Source of the DNA: Piscicola geometra
Taxonomy: Eukaryota > Annelida > Clitellata > Hirudinida > Piscicolidae
Assembly (NCBI GenBank): GCA_943735955.1
Contig: OX030956.1
Span: 9,104,445 to 9,168,444 of the forward strand
Length of the DNA: 64,000 nucleotides
Direction of reading: 5' to 3'
Every line of letters starts with the position of its first letter. Within the stretch, counting starts at the first letter, position 1. Below the pieces are notes generated by a model. It had not been told where the DNA came from and did no database searches. It worked only from the letters and a program-made list of their open reading frames with translations. This document shows, piece by piece, positions 51,337-64,000 of the stretch. The position numbers were made by a program, and so were the translations under genes.

Positions 51337-51558
51337 CGCTGAAACAGCTCACAGCTTTGAGGAAAAAAATGGAATATTTGACTCGATTTTGATTCTTATT
51401 TTTATTCTGTTTATTAATTTTTTATTATTTTTATTAACTGTTAAAAACTAAAATTTAAGGATGACTTAAAAATTTATTCTTCTGACTTTGTAAAATTGAT
51501 TTTGTATATATTATACAGGCAATGTGTAAAATAAAAAAATCCATAGATTGCCTGATTC

Positions 51559-53241
51559 GGGATATTATGGAAAGCGTACTCGGAAGCATAGACCTAGCAA
51601 TATAAAAACAGCTGATGGCAATGTTTATTTATTTCTTGAATCAGCTGATTGTTGGTTTCTAACAATAACAAAAAGCGGCCATATTAATTTAGATTTCGGC
51701 AAACTATCCGAGGCGAGATATATCGTAAAATGAACAATAAATTAGGCTTTTTTTACTTCTTTTACGAATAATTTTTTGTGTAATTAATAATAATTTTACT
51801 CAGTAATGTCAAATCTGGTATATATTTTGGCAAACTATCTGAGGCGAGATACAATCTATTTAAATAATAAAGTTTATGTAAAAAGTGTCAAGTTTTTTTA
51901 TAATTTCTAAAACACTTTTCAATAAATTCTTGAATAATATATTTATATATCTAATCAAATCAAATAACCTTAATAATTTTAAAAACCAATCCTCACTTCT
52001 AACCTCACCCACATCACCATCATCTTCAACATAACCACAGAATCATCATTCCTAATACAGCATCTTCATTCCTACAAAAGCGTCTTTCTGGATCCTTTTG
52101 GTACTGGTGTTGAAGGTGAGAATGAAGGAGCCGAAGAGGATCTTGCAAAGAATGAAGTTGCTGTGATCTGTTTTTCTTTTTTCACTGCAGCCATCCTTCA
52201 ATTCTCTTGGTACTGGTGCTGAAGGTTGTTTCGTCCATTCAATGTTATGATTGCATTTATGTTTTTGCAAAGACTGCTATTTTTGGTGCTGCAGTTTTTC
52301 TTTTTGTTGTGTTGTGGTCATCGGTGATCAGACTGAAAAAAACAGCTATTTGACTGCTAAGAAGATGATAGTGATGGGGGGATGATTTTTTTCTATGCAT
52401 TGATGACTATTCATTTTCTAATATAGACTATGAATGCTTTTGGAATCTATGGCAATCAATTCTTAAACCATTAGCACTTTTAATTTTAAAGTTGTAAAAA
52501 TGTACCAACATCATTCTATTTTCATGGAAGTTTGATATAATCATCTTGTTGATTATTTGAATATGGATACTCAAGTCTTGACTGAATTATACTTGTCAGA
52601 AATTGAATAGTTGAATTTTAATTTATGTTGTTCGTCAAGCTCTAATTATGAGAATTTTACACATTTCTAAAGAGTCTTTACTATTGAATAAATTTAAAAA
52701 TTCAATAAGATCAATTTCGTAATAATTTTTCTCAAAATATGGTTCCATTTAGTAGAGTGATTCTACGTAATTAAATGTTTTATGGAAATCAATTTCGAAA
52801 GCAAAACCTGAATATAATATAAACTCAGAGTCCGTATTCAATTGTTATTCCTATTTATATACATAAACAATTACCGAGTCCATCATAATCCCAAAAAATA
52901 GGTGAAACCACTTTATTTAACTAAAAAATATTATAAAAATTTAGAAATATTATGCTAAATTGTTTAATAAAAAGTTTTAGCTTTATATTTTTGTTCAGAG
53001 CAATAAAAGTCATCAGCAAAATGTTTTACTAGTAATATTATAGAAGTCAAAAGATCTGCGTGGTTTTTAACTCTCTAAACTAAACTAATATGAGAAAAAA
53101 TCTTATTAATTTAAAGTATTTTATTTTGCCTGTTAGCAATACCGTTTTATTACCATACAGCGATTTAAACATTGGAAATTTGTCTATGTTAATCGTTAAC
53201 CTCATTTGCATACATTATGAGTACGCTTTCCAAAGTAAAGC
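51559..53241 (+). mobile_element. TIR element, family E copy a, duplicate
   Basis: Duplicate of 34493-36176. Its right flank keeps the attctagc target repeat (53242-53249), but its left flank reads gcctgattc, so the left target copy is missing: the duplication junction is exactly at the element terminus. Confidence 0.93.
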
Positions 53242-55587
53242 ATTCTAGCAATACTCATAGATATAGTCATAGATATAGTATATATAGAAACGTAGTGAAA
53301 ACTTGTCGAACGTATTAGTCGTATCCAGCATACGTTAAGGATCAAAATTATTCCTAATAAAAAATATTCAAATGCTGTTTTAAACTTATTTAAAACATTA
53401 TAAAAAAAATTTATATTTTAAATGTAAAAAAAATATATATTAAATATAAGATAATTTTCTTAACATTTTAGTGCTTTTTCATCTATGCAATTGTCTTCTG
53501 CCAATTTTTTTTCTCTTGCGATTTATTAACTAATTGTTGCTGTTTTGTAAAATTAATTGTTTAAAAAAATATATCAATCAATCAATCACAAGCATTTATA
53601 TAGCGCATTGTATCTAATTCAAAGGTGCTTTCAAATTAATTTGTTAAATAACACGGTTTTTAGACCACTACTAATATATGTATATATATCAATTTAAATA
53701 AAAAAAAACAAACAATCAACCTCAATAATCCAATCACTATCTTCACCAATAAAAAATGCAATCATCACCACAGTACCAATACTCATACTACAGCACAATC
53801 ATCACCACATCATTCTCAAAACCACACAACACAATCATCATTCTTCTCAATTTTGTGACTTGCCACTGGTGCGAGGCTGCGATAGAGGGTGAAGGAGAAG
53901 TCCTTACCAACACTGAAACAGCTGCTGCTATGGAAGGTTTTCTCTTTTATGTCGCAGCTCACTTGATTCCCTGCGGCCATCTTGGTCTGCTGTGCCCATT
54001 CCTTGACAGATTCAAAACAACCAACATTCGCACTAAAAACAGTCTAATTAATGAAATCTAATTTTTATTTAGACTTAAAATTGTAAAATTTTAATATACT
54101 ATACCCAAAACCGTTTATTCCACAAATTTATTTATTTGTTTATTCCACAAATCATTCAATTTTCATTAAATTTTTGCAATTTTCATTAAATTATTTTCTT
54201 TTTTAGATGGCACCAATTGACCAAAAAAAAAAAACCAAGAGGCTTCTCAACGTTATCGAGAAAAAATGAAACCGAAAACAGAGAAATATACAATGAACGT
54301 AAAAGAGCTGCAGCCAAAAAGTACAGAGAATCTAAGAAAGCTTCGTGCATCGTACAGGGAAAGCGAGCAGTACGAAAGTACGAAAGAGAGAAAAAGCGTC
54401 TGCAGCGGTCACGAAGGAAGCAGCAGCAGCAGGCTCAATCTTCTCCACTTAACCTCGATCTACCAGAAGCTGCCAGTACCAGCAGCCCAGTTATTCTGCA
54501 GCAAACCTGTACCCTCAAGTGTCCAGATTACTGGCCACTGTTTCTGCGACCAGCACATCAAGTTCTGAAACAACTAAAAATCGGAGCACCGCCGCTCGCG
54601 ATCTGGTGAAGCGCAAAGCGAGATGTGGCCGGGTGCGCATGCAGCGCAAGGCATTTGATTCCCACTTTGAAACCTGATTCGGCTGTGATGACAGCTGCTT
54701 CCTCAGACAGGCCTCATGTGTTAATGAAGATGGAACCGAAATCACCGTCTCCTACATGCAGCGCGTCTAAACCGGTATAATACCAGGAGATTGGAAAAAA
54801 AGGGAAAAAATACCAATATTTAAAAAAAGAGATAAAAAAGAGGTATCAAATTATAGGCCTGTTAGTTTAACTAGTATAACCTGTAAACTTATGGAAAAAG
54901 TAATTTAAAAAAGAATAGAAAAACATATGAATTTAAATGATTTATTTAACAAAAGACAATATGGTTTTATTGGAGGACGGTCGACTTCATTACAATTACT
55001 AATGGTAATGGATAATTGGACTAGTATTTTAGACAAAGGATGGGTAATCGATGTTATTTACACTGATTTTATAAAAGCATTTGATAAGGTACCGCATATA
55101 AAATTAATATACAATAATATACAATACAATACAACGACGAGTATTATTAACGTGGCGTAAACCCGGACGGGCTTCAAGACAACTTGGTTATGGAAAATTT
55201 GATAATAATATTAATGATAGATGAATAAATGGAAAGTATAGGAAAAGTAAGGTATTGAAATTTAACAATAAAATCATTTATATATATATATATGAATATA
55301 TATATATATATATATATACATACATGTACATATATATACATACATATACATATATATAAACACATATATATATATTTATTTTTTTATTTTTTTTAAATTG
55401 ACAAAATATTTTTTTTAAAGATTGAAACTGAAATGATAATAACAATAAATTAAAGAAAAAAGTAAATATCTATATTATATTATTATTTATTATTATTATT
55501 ATTCTTTATTTTACAATTATTATTGACCATTTGTATAAATATAAAAAAAGAATGAAATTGGGAAGCAAGAAATTGATTAATGAAAAA

Positions 55588-57556
55588 TGAGCAGTAAATT
55601 TGTAAGTTATTGTTATCAGTCGAACAAGTACGTTTTCAGGGAACGGCTGAATGTCGCGGTCGAGCTCGGGGATTTGAGTCTATTGGGAAGACTATTCCAA
55701 AGAGTCGGCGCTGCAACAAAAAAGCTTCTTGCACCTGCATACTTGAGCTTGTAGCTCTGTGGAACTACATCTCTTGACCTAGCAGACCTGAGTCTTTCCT
55801 TCTGGGGAAGACTTGCTCTCATGACAATGCTACTCGACAAATAATCTGGGCACTCATTAGACAGACACTTGTGCATTAACAAGATGTTTTTGTATTCAAT
55901 TCTATTTTCAACACAAAGCCAGTGAAGCTCCTTGAGAACAGGGCTGATGTGATCATACTTTCTAGCACCTGTTATGAGCCTAGCTGTGGTGTTGATTATA
56001 GACTGAATTTTCTGCAGCTGCGTCATTGGCAACCCAGTAAGAATGATATTGCCATAGTCAATTCAACTGAGAAACAAAGCAAAAGCCAAAGTTCTCAGTG
56101 AGTCTTTGGTCAATAACCATCTTATGGATCGTATTTGGCGTAAAGAAGCAAAGCAGGTTTGAGGCATATTGTTGATGTGTGTCGTCATGGTGAGGTCTTT
56201 GTCGAGATAAACTTCTAGGTTTCTCACACTTTCAGAAGGAATTATCTCGTCCTGACATATGCGAACTGGATCTTTGGGAGTGTGAATAGAGTTTCGACGG
56301 GATGAGAGCCAGATAACTTCAGTTTTGCTGGAGTTAAGTTTTAGTTGATTGGCACCCATCCAAGCAGCAATTTCATCTTGCAGGTCAGCCTGATGACCTT
56401 CAATGCAGTGACCGTAAATATGGGTGTCATCAGCATACTGATGAAAAGCAAGCTCATGTCTAGCTGCTTTTCTTTCCAAATCTCCAGTGTACAACGAGAA
56501 CAGTAAAGGACCAAGGACTGAACCTTGGGGGACTCCTACATCGGAAACCGACGTTGTCGATTTTGTCCCATTACAGCGGATGTCAAAACATTTGTCATTT
56601 AAGTAGTCCCTAAACCATTCTAACGCAGAGTCATAGAACCCATAAAAGATTTGCAGTCTTCGGAGCAGTATTGCATGATCTACCAGATCGAAAGCTGCCG
56701 ATAGATCAAGCAACACTAACATTGTGAACTTACCGTCATCTGCTGCCCTAAAGATGACTGAAAAGACTTTGGTTATGGCAGTTTTTGTCGAATGATGACG
56801 ACGGTAAGCTGACTGCAAGGGAGGGAAAAGATGAAATTCTGCGAGGTAGTTGACTAATCTGTGGAGAACTAATCTTTCCATTAGTTTAGACAACACCCTC
56901 AAGTTTGAAATAGGCCTGTAGGACGAAGTTTCAGTGAGTTTAAGACTCGGCTTCTTAAGCAGTGGCGTGATGTAGGCCGACTTGAAAGACTTCGGAACCC
57001 TGCCTGCCGAAAAAGACCTGTTGAATAAGCTTACTAAAAAAAGAACAATTATTCAACAGCCATGTACGTACTGGGTCATTCGAGCACTGCTTATTCGGAA
57101 GCCCTTGAATAGCCCTAACTACTTCTTCATCGTCGACAATGCTGAACCCATTCAAATTGAGCCCGTGCTCGCAGAATCAAAATGTTGGGTCAACTTGGGC
57201 ACTGATTGACTTTCTCGACAACACAACTTTTTCGGTGAGGTGTGCGTGATAGTTGTCAGCACTGGTGCCCGAGACTGAAGACGTCTTACTTCTGCCCGCG
57301 ATGCTATTAATGAGTTTCCAAGTATCAGCTGACTTCCCTTTGGACTGAGAAAGCTTCAAGTTCTAGAACTGTTCTCGCTTACGTCGGCACAGACTCCTAT
57401 AAAATTTCAACTGCTTGACCCAGGCAGTACATGCTTGCTCATTTTTTGACTTGCTGTAGCTTTTCTCAAAATGAGCTCTGCAGATGAAGGACCGACTGTC
57501 AGAACGTATCTTCTACACATGACTGTGTTTATTTCTATTATCTATTGAAAATTGGT
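55588..57556 (-). mobile_element. CR1/L2-like LINE, duplicate
   Basis: Copy of 38522-40490 with the same in-frame TGA codons and the same RT motifs (GVPQGSVLGPLLF, FHQYADDTHIY), showing that the lesions predate the duplication. Confidence 0.92.
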
Positions 57557-59666
57557 CTAGCTCAATGTCTTTAAAATTGAATCCACTAAAATTTGAACTT
57601 GTATTTTTTGATAAAAATGGTAAACCAATTAATGATCCATGTAATTTTTCCTCTCATACTATTGTTCCATCCAGTGTTATTTTCGTTTCAGAAAATAATT
57701 ATAGTTTTTTTTTCTTTTTCGTTTTGGAATTAATTATAGTTTTTTATTTCGTTTTTGTTTTGACAATAATTAAAGTTTTTATTTTCGTTTTCGTATTGAA
57801 AATAATTAAAGTTTTTATTTTCGTTTCAGTTTTGAAAATAATTAAAGTTTTTATTTTCATTTGAGTTTTGAAAATAATTAAAGTTTTTATTTTCATTTGA
57901 GTTTTGAAAATAATTAAAGTTTTTATTTTCATTTTAGTTTTGAAAATAATTGAAGTTTTTATTTTCATTTTAGTTTTGAAAATATATTAATTTACAACTT
58001 TGAACACTATTTGTTTATATCTAAAAAAATATAATTGATAATAAATGAAACAGTAAAATAGAACTGTATATTAATAACAAATGAGTTTTAAAAATTAACA
58101 GTCAATTGAAATATTATAGGAATTGAATACGTAAATTATTGAGTAATAACAAATTTGAAAATAAAAACAAATTTACGATTATAATAAGTGATAAATTAAT
58201 TGACAAAGCGACGCGGTAATAAAATAACGGTTTATAAATGGCGCAACTAGAGACCGACCGAAACATATATTTTTATTTCGGCTGAAACCGAAATTAGGCC
58301 GAAATTAAAATCCAATTTTCGGCCGAAACCGAAATTGAGGCGAAATTGAATATCAATTTTCGGCCGAACCGAAATTAAACCAAAATTGTAATCAGATTTT
58401 CGGCCGAACCCGAAGCCGAAATTTATTCCAACTTTTATTAAAATTGAATAAATAGTATTTAACGATGACAATGCCAGTTTAATAAGTAAATCCAAACTAG
58501 CGTATATTTTAAGCCAAAAAATAAAAGTTTTTCAACAACAAAGATTTTTTTTGACAGGCTTTTTTTTGTTTCAGTTTGGTTTTGAAAATAATTAGAGTTT
58601 TTATTGTTCGTTTTCGTTTTGAAAATAAATTTAGTTTTCATTTTCGTTTTCGTGGAACGATTATTCAGAATTTTCGTTTTCGTTACGAAAATAACACTGG
58701 TTCCATCTAATCATAGTCGTAGCTTAGGATTTATTTCTGACTCAAAACTAACCTTATCAAACTAAATTCTATTTCTTACTAAATCTTGCTATTTTCATCC
58801 CAGGCGTATTAGACAATTATTACCTTACTTGGATGACCCTTCTTTGAAGATGTTAGTTTCTGTACTTTTTTTATCTTGAATTGACTATTGTAATTCACTC
58901 TATTATAATTTACTTGAAAGTACTTTAAAACTATTTTAATTATGCTGCTAGAATCTTTAGCCGTACTCCTATTTATCATCACATTATGCAGGTCCATATA
59001 TTTGGAACTCATTACCTCCTTATTTAACCACTTCTAAATCTTACTTTTCGTAAGGATCTGAAGAAATATCTGTTTAACAAATTTATTTACGAGCGCTCTT
59101 GAATTCGAGGAAAGAGCGCTATAAAAATGTATTTGATTGATTGATTGATTGATTTTAAATGTCACGTGTTGAGCGAACTCACAGTGTTGAGGAATCAATT
59201 TGATATAATGTTCGATGCCGCTGTGAATGAAGCAAAGAGGATGGATCTGGAAGACATAAAATTGCCTCATCGACTACGCGTTCCTGCCAGCATTGTTTTT
59301 TTGGGTTTTTTCTGTATGTATATCATTTTAACTTTTGTTGCTGATACATTTTATTTAACATTTCTCTGTCACAAAACAACATCGCCGATAACATTCCGGC
59401 GATTATTGTCTGGTTTAACGATGCCGATGTGAGAAGTGACACTCACAAAACCATTTATTCAGCAGTGGTCATGCTTCCTAGCACCACTTCGTCATGTGAA
59501 CGTTCGTTCTCTGGGCTGCGACGACTAAAAACGTATTTACGATCGACAATGTGACAGGAAAGACTGAATTCAATCATGGTGCCAAATGTGCACCTTGACT
59601 TGATGGGCAGTATTAACATTGTGCCAGTGGCAAATGAGTCTAAATGACTTACGTAAAAAACTCAAT
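57553..59666 (+). mobile_element. LINE 3' end with nested hAT, plus hAT transposase relic, duplicate
   Basis: Copy of 40487-42600, including the 1,028-bp hAT (57672-58699) with its gttccatc duplication and the ZMYM1-like hATC remnant (59144-59666). Confidence 0.92.
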
Positions 59667-60327
59667 GGACATTTTTCGTGATTTCTGATTTGTTAATTTA
59701 ATGTTTGAGAGTGACTATTTCAAATTTTATGTAATATAAATCATTATATTTTCAGTATTATATTTTTGAGTTTTGACTTTACAATTTTGAGTAAATTTTG
59801 AATGTTTTCAAGCTTATATAATATGAATCATTATACCACACGCCACATGCAATTTTGATTATCATTATGTACAAATTAATTAAAATTTACTCACTAAACT
59901 GTCACCCATTGAGTTGAACATTGGAAAACGGAAAGGGAAAAGTTATAGAGAAAAACGAACACAGGGCTCTAGGCCCCATTAAAGGCAAGACTGAATTAAC
60001 CAAATTTGTATAAGCGACTTGCCATGTTGGCCCACCCAATATTTTGCTCATGGTGCCCCCTATGGGCCTGTGTCTGTCAAGTTGTGATTAATAAAGAAAA
60101 AAGTATGTATAAGTTAAACTGTAGTAAATAAGCACATAATTGGTTTCATGAATTTATAAATATAATATAGTATTTATTTTATTAATTTATGAAAATAAAA
60201 GAATAATATTTTACATTTATACAAATTTAGCTAAGTCAGTCAGTCAGAGCAGAAAATACCTAAAATTAAAACACTATTTGACAACTTGTCAACTAGGCAC
60301 CACTTTAGGGGATTTGCTGCCCTGTCC

Positions 60328-63063
60328 GGTAAACGGATAAAAGGTCCTCCGGATAAAAAGTCCTCGGATAAAAAGTCCTCGGATAAAAAGTCCTCCGGAT
60401 AAAAAGTCCTCCGGATAAAAAGTCCTCCGGATAAAAAGTCCTCCGGATAAAAAGCCCTCCGGATAAAAAGTCCTCCGGATAAAAAGTCCTCCGGATAAAA
60501 AGTCCTCCGGAAAAAAATCTTTAAAAAATTACTTTTCAAGAAAAAATACGTGATTAATACGTGATCCTTGAAACTTTAAGAATAAAATTTAATACTTTTA
60601 TCTAATGTTTGCTATATTTTTTTCGTTCAATCTCGAAATAGCATTTGAATAAATTTGAATTGGTTGTGTTTGTTTCTTATTTTTAGCTTATGTTAGAAAT
60701 ATCAAATAGAAGACATGAAACTTTCAGAGTTTTATGAGAAATGTAGTTAGAGCTCCCAGGAGGAAAAGAATAATCGGGATTAAGAAGTGCTTTTTATATA
60801 ATTTTATTAATTTTAATGAATGTAAATAATTGTTAGAAATATTTTTAATTAACAAATACTTAGGAGAGACTAATTAATTAATAAATATCAAATAGAAGAC
60901 ATGAAACTTTCGGAGTTGTATGTGAAATGTGGTTAGAGCTCCAAGGAAGAAAAGAATAATTGGAAAGTAGAAGTGCTTTTATATAATTTTATTAATTTTA
61001 ATGAATGTAAAAAAAAATTTTAGAAAATTTTTTAATTAACATATACAATTAAGAGACTAATTAATTAAGAAATATCAAATAGAAGACATGAATAATCTGG
61101 AGGAAAAAGTGCTAGGGCTTCAGATTGAGCACTAGTGCAAAGCTTGCAAGCTCCCACTGGAGGAAGAAGTGCTTTTTATATAGGACTAATTAATTATTTT
61201 AAATATTTTGTAGCAAGTGTAGGAAATATCACATAGAAAAGATAAATAATCTGGAGGAAGAAGTGCTAGGGTGTTAGATTGAGCTCCAGTGCAAAGCTTG
61301 CAAGCACCCACTGGAGGAATAAGTGCATTTTACATAATTTTATTAACTTGTTATATTATTTTATTATTTTTTACATTGTTTTATTAAGTTTTTATATAAT
61401 TTAATTAACTTTTTATATAATTTAATCAACTTTTATGTCATTTTATTAATTTCAATGAATGTAAAATAATGTTTATAAAAAATTATAATTATCAAATACT
61501 AAGAAAAGACTAATTAATTATTTTAAATATTTTGTAGCCAACTTAGGAAATATAAAATAGAAGACATAATAATCTAGAAGAAGAAGTGCTAGGACCTCAG
61601 ATTGAGCACCAGTGCAAATCTTGCAAGCACCCACTGGCTACCTAATTCATCAGGCAGATGAGCTCTGCAGTTGAAGGACATACTGTCTTCTGAACGACTC
61701 TTCTTAATATGAAATTAATTGAAATAGTTATTTAATTAATTTATAAAAATAGTGAATTTTTATTATTATTTTGGTTAAATCAGTCATTCAGTCAGTCAGT
61801 CAGTCTATAGAACTATAAGCTGGAGTCTTGAACAACATTGGGTGCTTCAGTTTCTGTTTTTGCTACATCTAGAATAGACTATTTTAACTCATTTTATTAT
61901 GGTTAATAATATTTTGAAGCTTTTAGTATTTATATTATTAATTTATAAAACTATAAAAATAATATTTTTAGTTGAATAATATATAGTATTTATTTTATTA
62001 ATTTATAAAAATAATATATTACATTTATAAAATTTTGAATAAATCAGTCAGTCAGACTATAGGCTATGTTCTTAAACACTATTGGGGCACCACAGTAAGA
62101 CCTCCAACCAGTTTCCTCCATTCCTTTTGATTTTCTGATAGTCTCAAACAGCCCTTGAGCTCAAACCTTATCCACTCCACTATATTGTTCTACTATCTTT
62201 CCTTTGTCTGCTTTTTTTTGTCCTCCCTGGTCAGTGCCTTGAAGATAATGACAACACCATCATATATAATGTTGTGATGCTGAAGATGCTGTATTGGTAA
62301 AGACAATGATTCTGTGCCAATGATTATCATGGTGATGTGGGTGAGATGAAGGGTGATTAAATTATTTTTTAAAGTTGGTTGTTTTTTTTAATATTTTTTA
62401 AATAAAATAATAACCATGTGTTTTATTTTATTTAATATTCAATACTCATCAAGAACCAGCAGAAAACTTAATGATTAAAGTGAGGAATCAACAACAACCA
62501 AGTCAAATCTATTCAAATCCTATTTCCAGATTAAAAGAAAAAAATAAAGCAAACAATATATTAAAGTTTTAAATTTTAATCTTTTAGTTTTAAGGATCAC
62601 GTATTCTTTTTTAAAGATTATTTCATTGAAGACTTTTTATAATCACGATCAAGAACCAGCAAACAATTTTATAGTTAAAGTGACAAAACAACAACAGCCA
62701 AGTCAAATTTATTCAAATGCTATTTCGAGATTGAACGAAAAAAATTTAGCCAACATTAGATAAAAGTATTAAATTTTATTCTTAAAGTTTCAAAGATCAC
62801 GTATTAATCACGTATTTTTCCTTGAAAAGAAATTTTTTGAAGATTTTAATCCTGAAGACTTTTTATCCAGAAATTTTAATCCGGAGGACTTTTTATCCGG
62901 AGGACTTTTTATCCGGAGGGCTTTTTATCCGGAGGACTTTTTATCCGGAGGACTTTTTATCCGGAGGACTTTTTATCCGAAGGACTTTTTATCCGGAGGA
63001 CTTTTTATCCGAGGACTTTTTATCCGAGGACTTTTTATCCGGAGGACTTTTTATCCTAGAACC
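60328..63063. mobile_element. foldback-type element, duplicate
   Basis: Copy of 43262-46034 with the same gccctgtcc target repeat (60319-60327, 63064-63072). It is shorter by one 16-bp arm unit on the right and one 21-bp AT-rich unit near 61.4 kb, showing slippage after duplication. Confidence 0.9.
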
Positions 63064-63380
63064 GCCCTGTCCAGAGATTTGCTAGAGAGGTGAAATTTTC
63101 TAAATCATATCATAGGATAGTTCAAAAATATGCAAAAAAAACCAAAATTGAATACTCAATTCGGTTAGTGTGCTATTGACAAAACAAAAGTGAAGAATCG
63201 ATTTAGTTTGTCAAATAGGCATCCCTAAGATATTTGCTGTTCTGTTTATAATTAAATGAATTAATTAATCTCGATAAATTATAGAAACTAATTAGTTCCA
63301 AATAATGATTTTTATTATTTATTATATTTTATATTATAATTAATATTTTTTTCTCAACAGATTACTACGATATTCGTAAT

Positions 63381-64000
63381 GGTTTACTTTGGAAATCGTA
63401 CTCATAATGTATGCAAATGAGATTAACGATTGACATAGACAAATTTCCTATGTTTAAATCGCTGTATGGTTATAAAACAGTATTGATAACACGCAAAATA
63501 AAATACTTTAAATTAATAAGATTTTTTCTCCTATTAGTTTAGTTTAGAGAGTTAAAAACCACGCAGATCTTTTGACTTATTTTTATGTGAATAATTTCAA
63601 TTTCAATGTGAACAGATTTGACATTACTGAGTAAAACTATGGATCTCCGCGCTTGGAGACCCCCGCCTTCATACAAACATATACCCATACATTTATAAGT
63701 AGTTTGATTGGCCCAGCGTTAATATATGCATGACTTTGATTGGTCACTATTTGTGAACAAACATGACTAAAACATATATTATGCAGCTTTAAGATTAACA
63801 TTTTATAGCTAACAGCACTGTTTATTTACTAATATCAGCTGATGTATGAAAGACATGAAAATAATGATAAATAAAGGCGGCCATATTTTTTTTTCTTTTC
63901 GGCAACTATTTGATACGAGATATATCGTAAAATGAACAATAATTATGGCTTATTTACTTCTAGAATATTATTATAACCTAAATGAAAAGGATTGAAACAA
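63381..64000 (-). mobile_element. TIR element family E copy b, duplicate, cut by the window end
   Basis: Starts GGTTTACTTTGGAAATCGTA after target repeat attcgtaat. It lacks one 130-bp unit present in copy 1. The nested TGGATCTCCGCGC element begins at 63640 and runs off the window. Confidence 0.88.

Larger units (their letters stand above)
34493..51558. repeat. 17-kb tandem segmental duplication, copy 1
   Basis: 17,066-bp unit followed directly by copy 2. Aligning landmarks gives an offset of 17,065-17,066 bp from 34.5 to 44.3 kb, falling to 17,045, 17,029 and 16,899 as copy 2 loses a 21-bp, a 16-bp and a 130-bp repeat unit. Substitutions are very few. The unit is made almost entirely of mobile elements. 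Confidence 0.95.
51559..64000. repeat. 17-kb tandem segmental duplication, copy 2 (runs off the window)
   Basis: Near-identical to 34493-47101. It starts on the terminal base of the TIR element and is preceded by unrelated sequence ending gcctgattc. Differences from copy 1 include a nonsense change at about 54905 in a LINE fragment, a poly-A length change at 54222, and losses of single repeat units near 61.4, 62.98 and 63.6 kb. Confidence 0.95.

Overview
This is metazoan nuclear DNA, probably from an invertebrate bilaterian. It is AT-rich and intron-rich, crowded with micro- and minisatellites, tRNA-derived SINEs, LINE relics (CR1/L2-like and RTE-like) and TIR DNA transposons. There are no operons or prokaryotic signals. 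The species cannot be named from the sequence alone. || Left half (about 4.0-33.3 kb, minus strand): one host gene dominates, an E-protein class I bHLH transcription factor (TCF3/TCF4/TCF12/daughterless family). I rebuilt it by hand from splice sites, reading phase and family motifs. The start codon is at 33291 and the stop at 4031-4029. It has about 15 coding exons and encodes about 504 residues. The AD1 motif (LSDLLDFSA then MFSPPV), the AD2 core (SQTGDALGKALAS), the LDDAIHVLR segment, the basic region (NNARER), helix-loop-helix and the tail NLNPKAACLKRREEEK all occur in the expected order. The main discovery is that two parts of this gene are duplicated as alternative exons. The helix-loop-helix exon exists as two 146-nt versions (6245-6100 and 5246-5101) with identical phases, so including both or neither breaks the frame. 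This matches the arrangement of vertebrate E12/E47. The LDDAIHVLR exon also exists twice (12712-12661 and the start of 10191-10032), again forced by phase to be used alternatively. Several exons have a satellite array directly against a splice site. || Introns of this gene hold a complete small hAT element with an 8-bp target duplication (13636-15204), SINEs, two degraded LINEs and several satellite arrays, including a 1.9-kb array of 14-bp units and a 1.2-kb array of 19-bp units. The first 4 kb is the gene's 3' side, dominated by GATGATGGGT-type arrays. || Right half (34.5-64.0 kb): a 17,066-bp segment (34493-51558) followed directly by a nearly identical second copy (51559 to the window end). 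It is a nest of mobile elements: a TIR family with 8-9-bp target duplications (four members in copy 1), a foldback-type element with arrays of GGACTTTTTATCC units at both ends and a 9-bp target duplication, a hAT element inserted in a CR1/L2-like LINE, a hAT transposase relic and several LINE fragments. The duplication junction falls exactly on the terminal base of one TIR element. This could mean transposition-mediated duplication or an assembly or haplotype artefact. No host gene was recognised in the right half.
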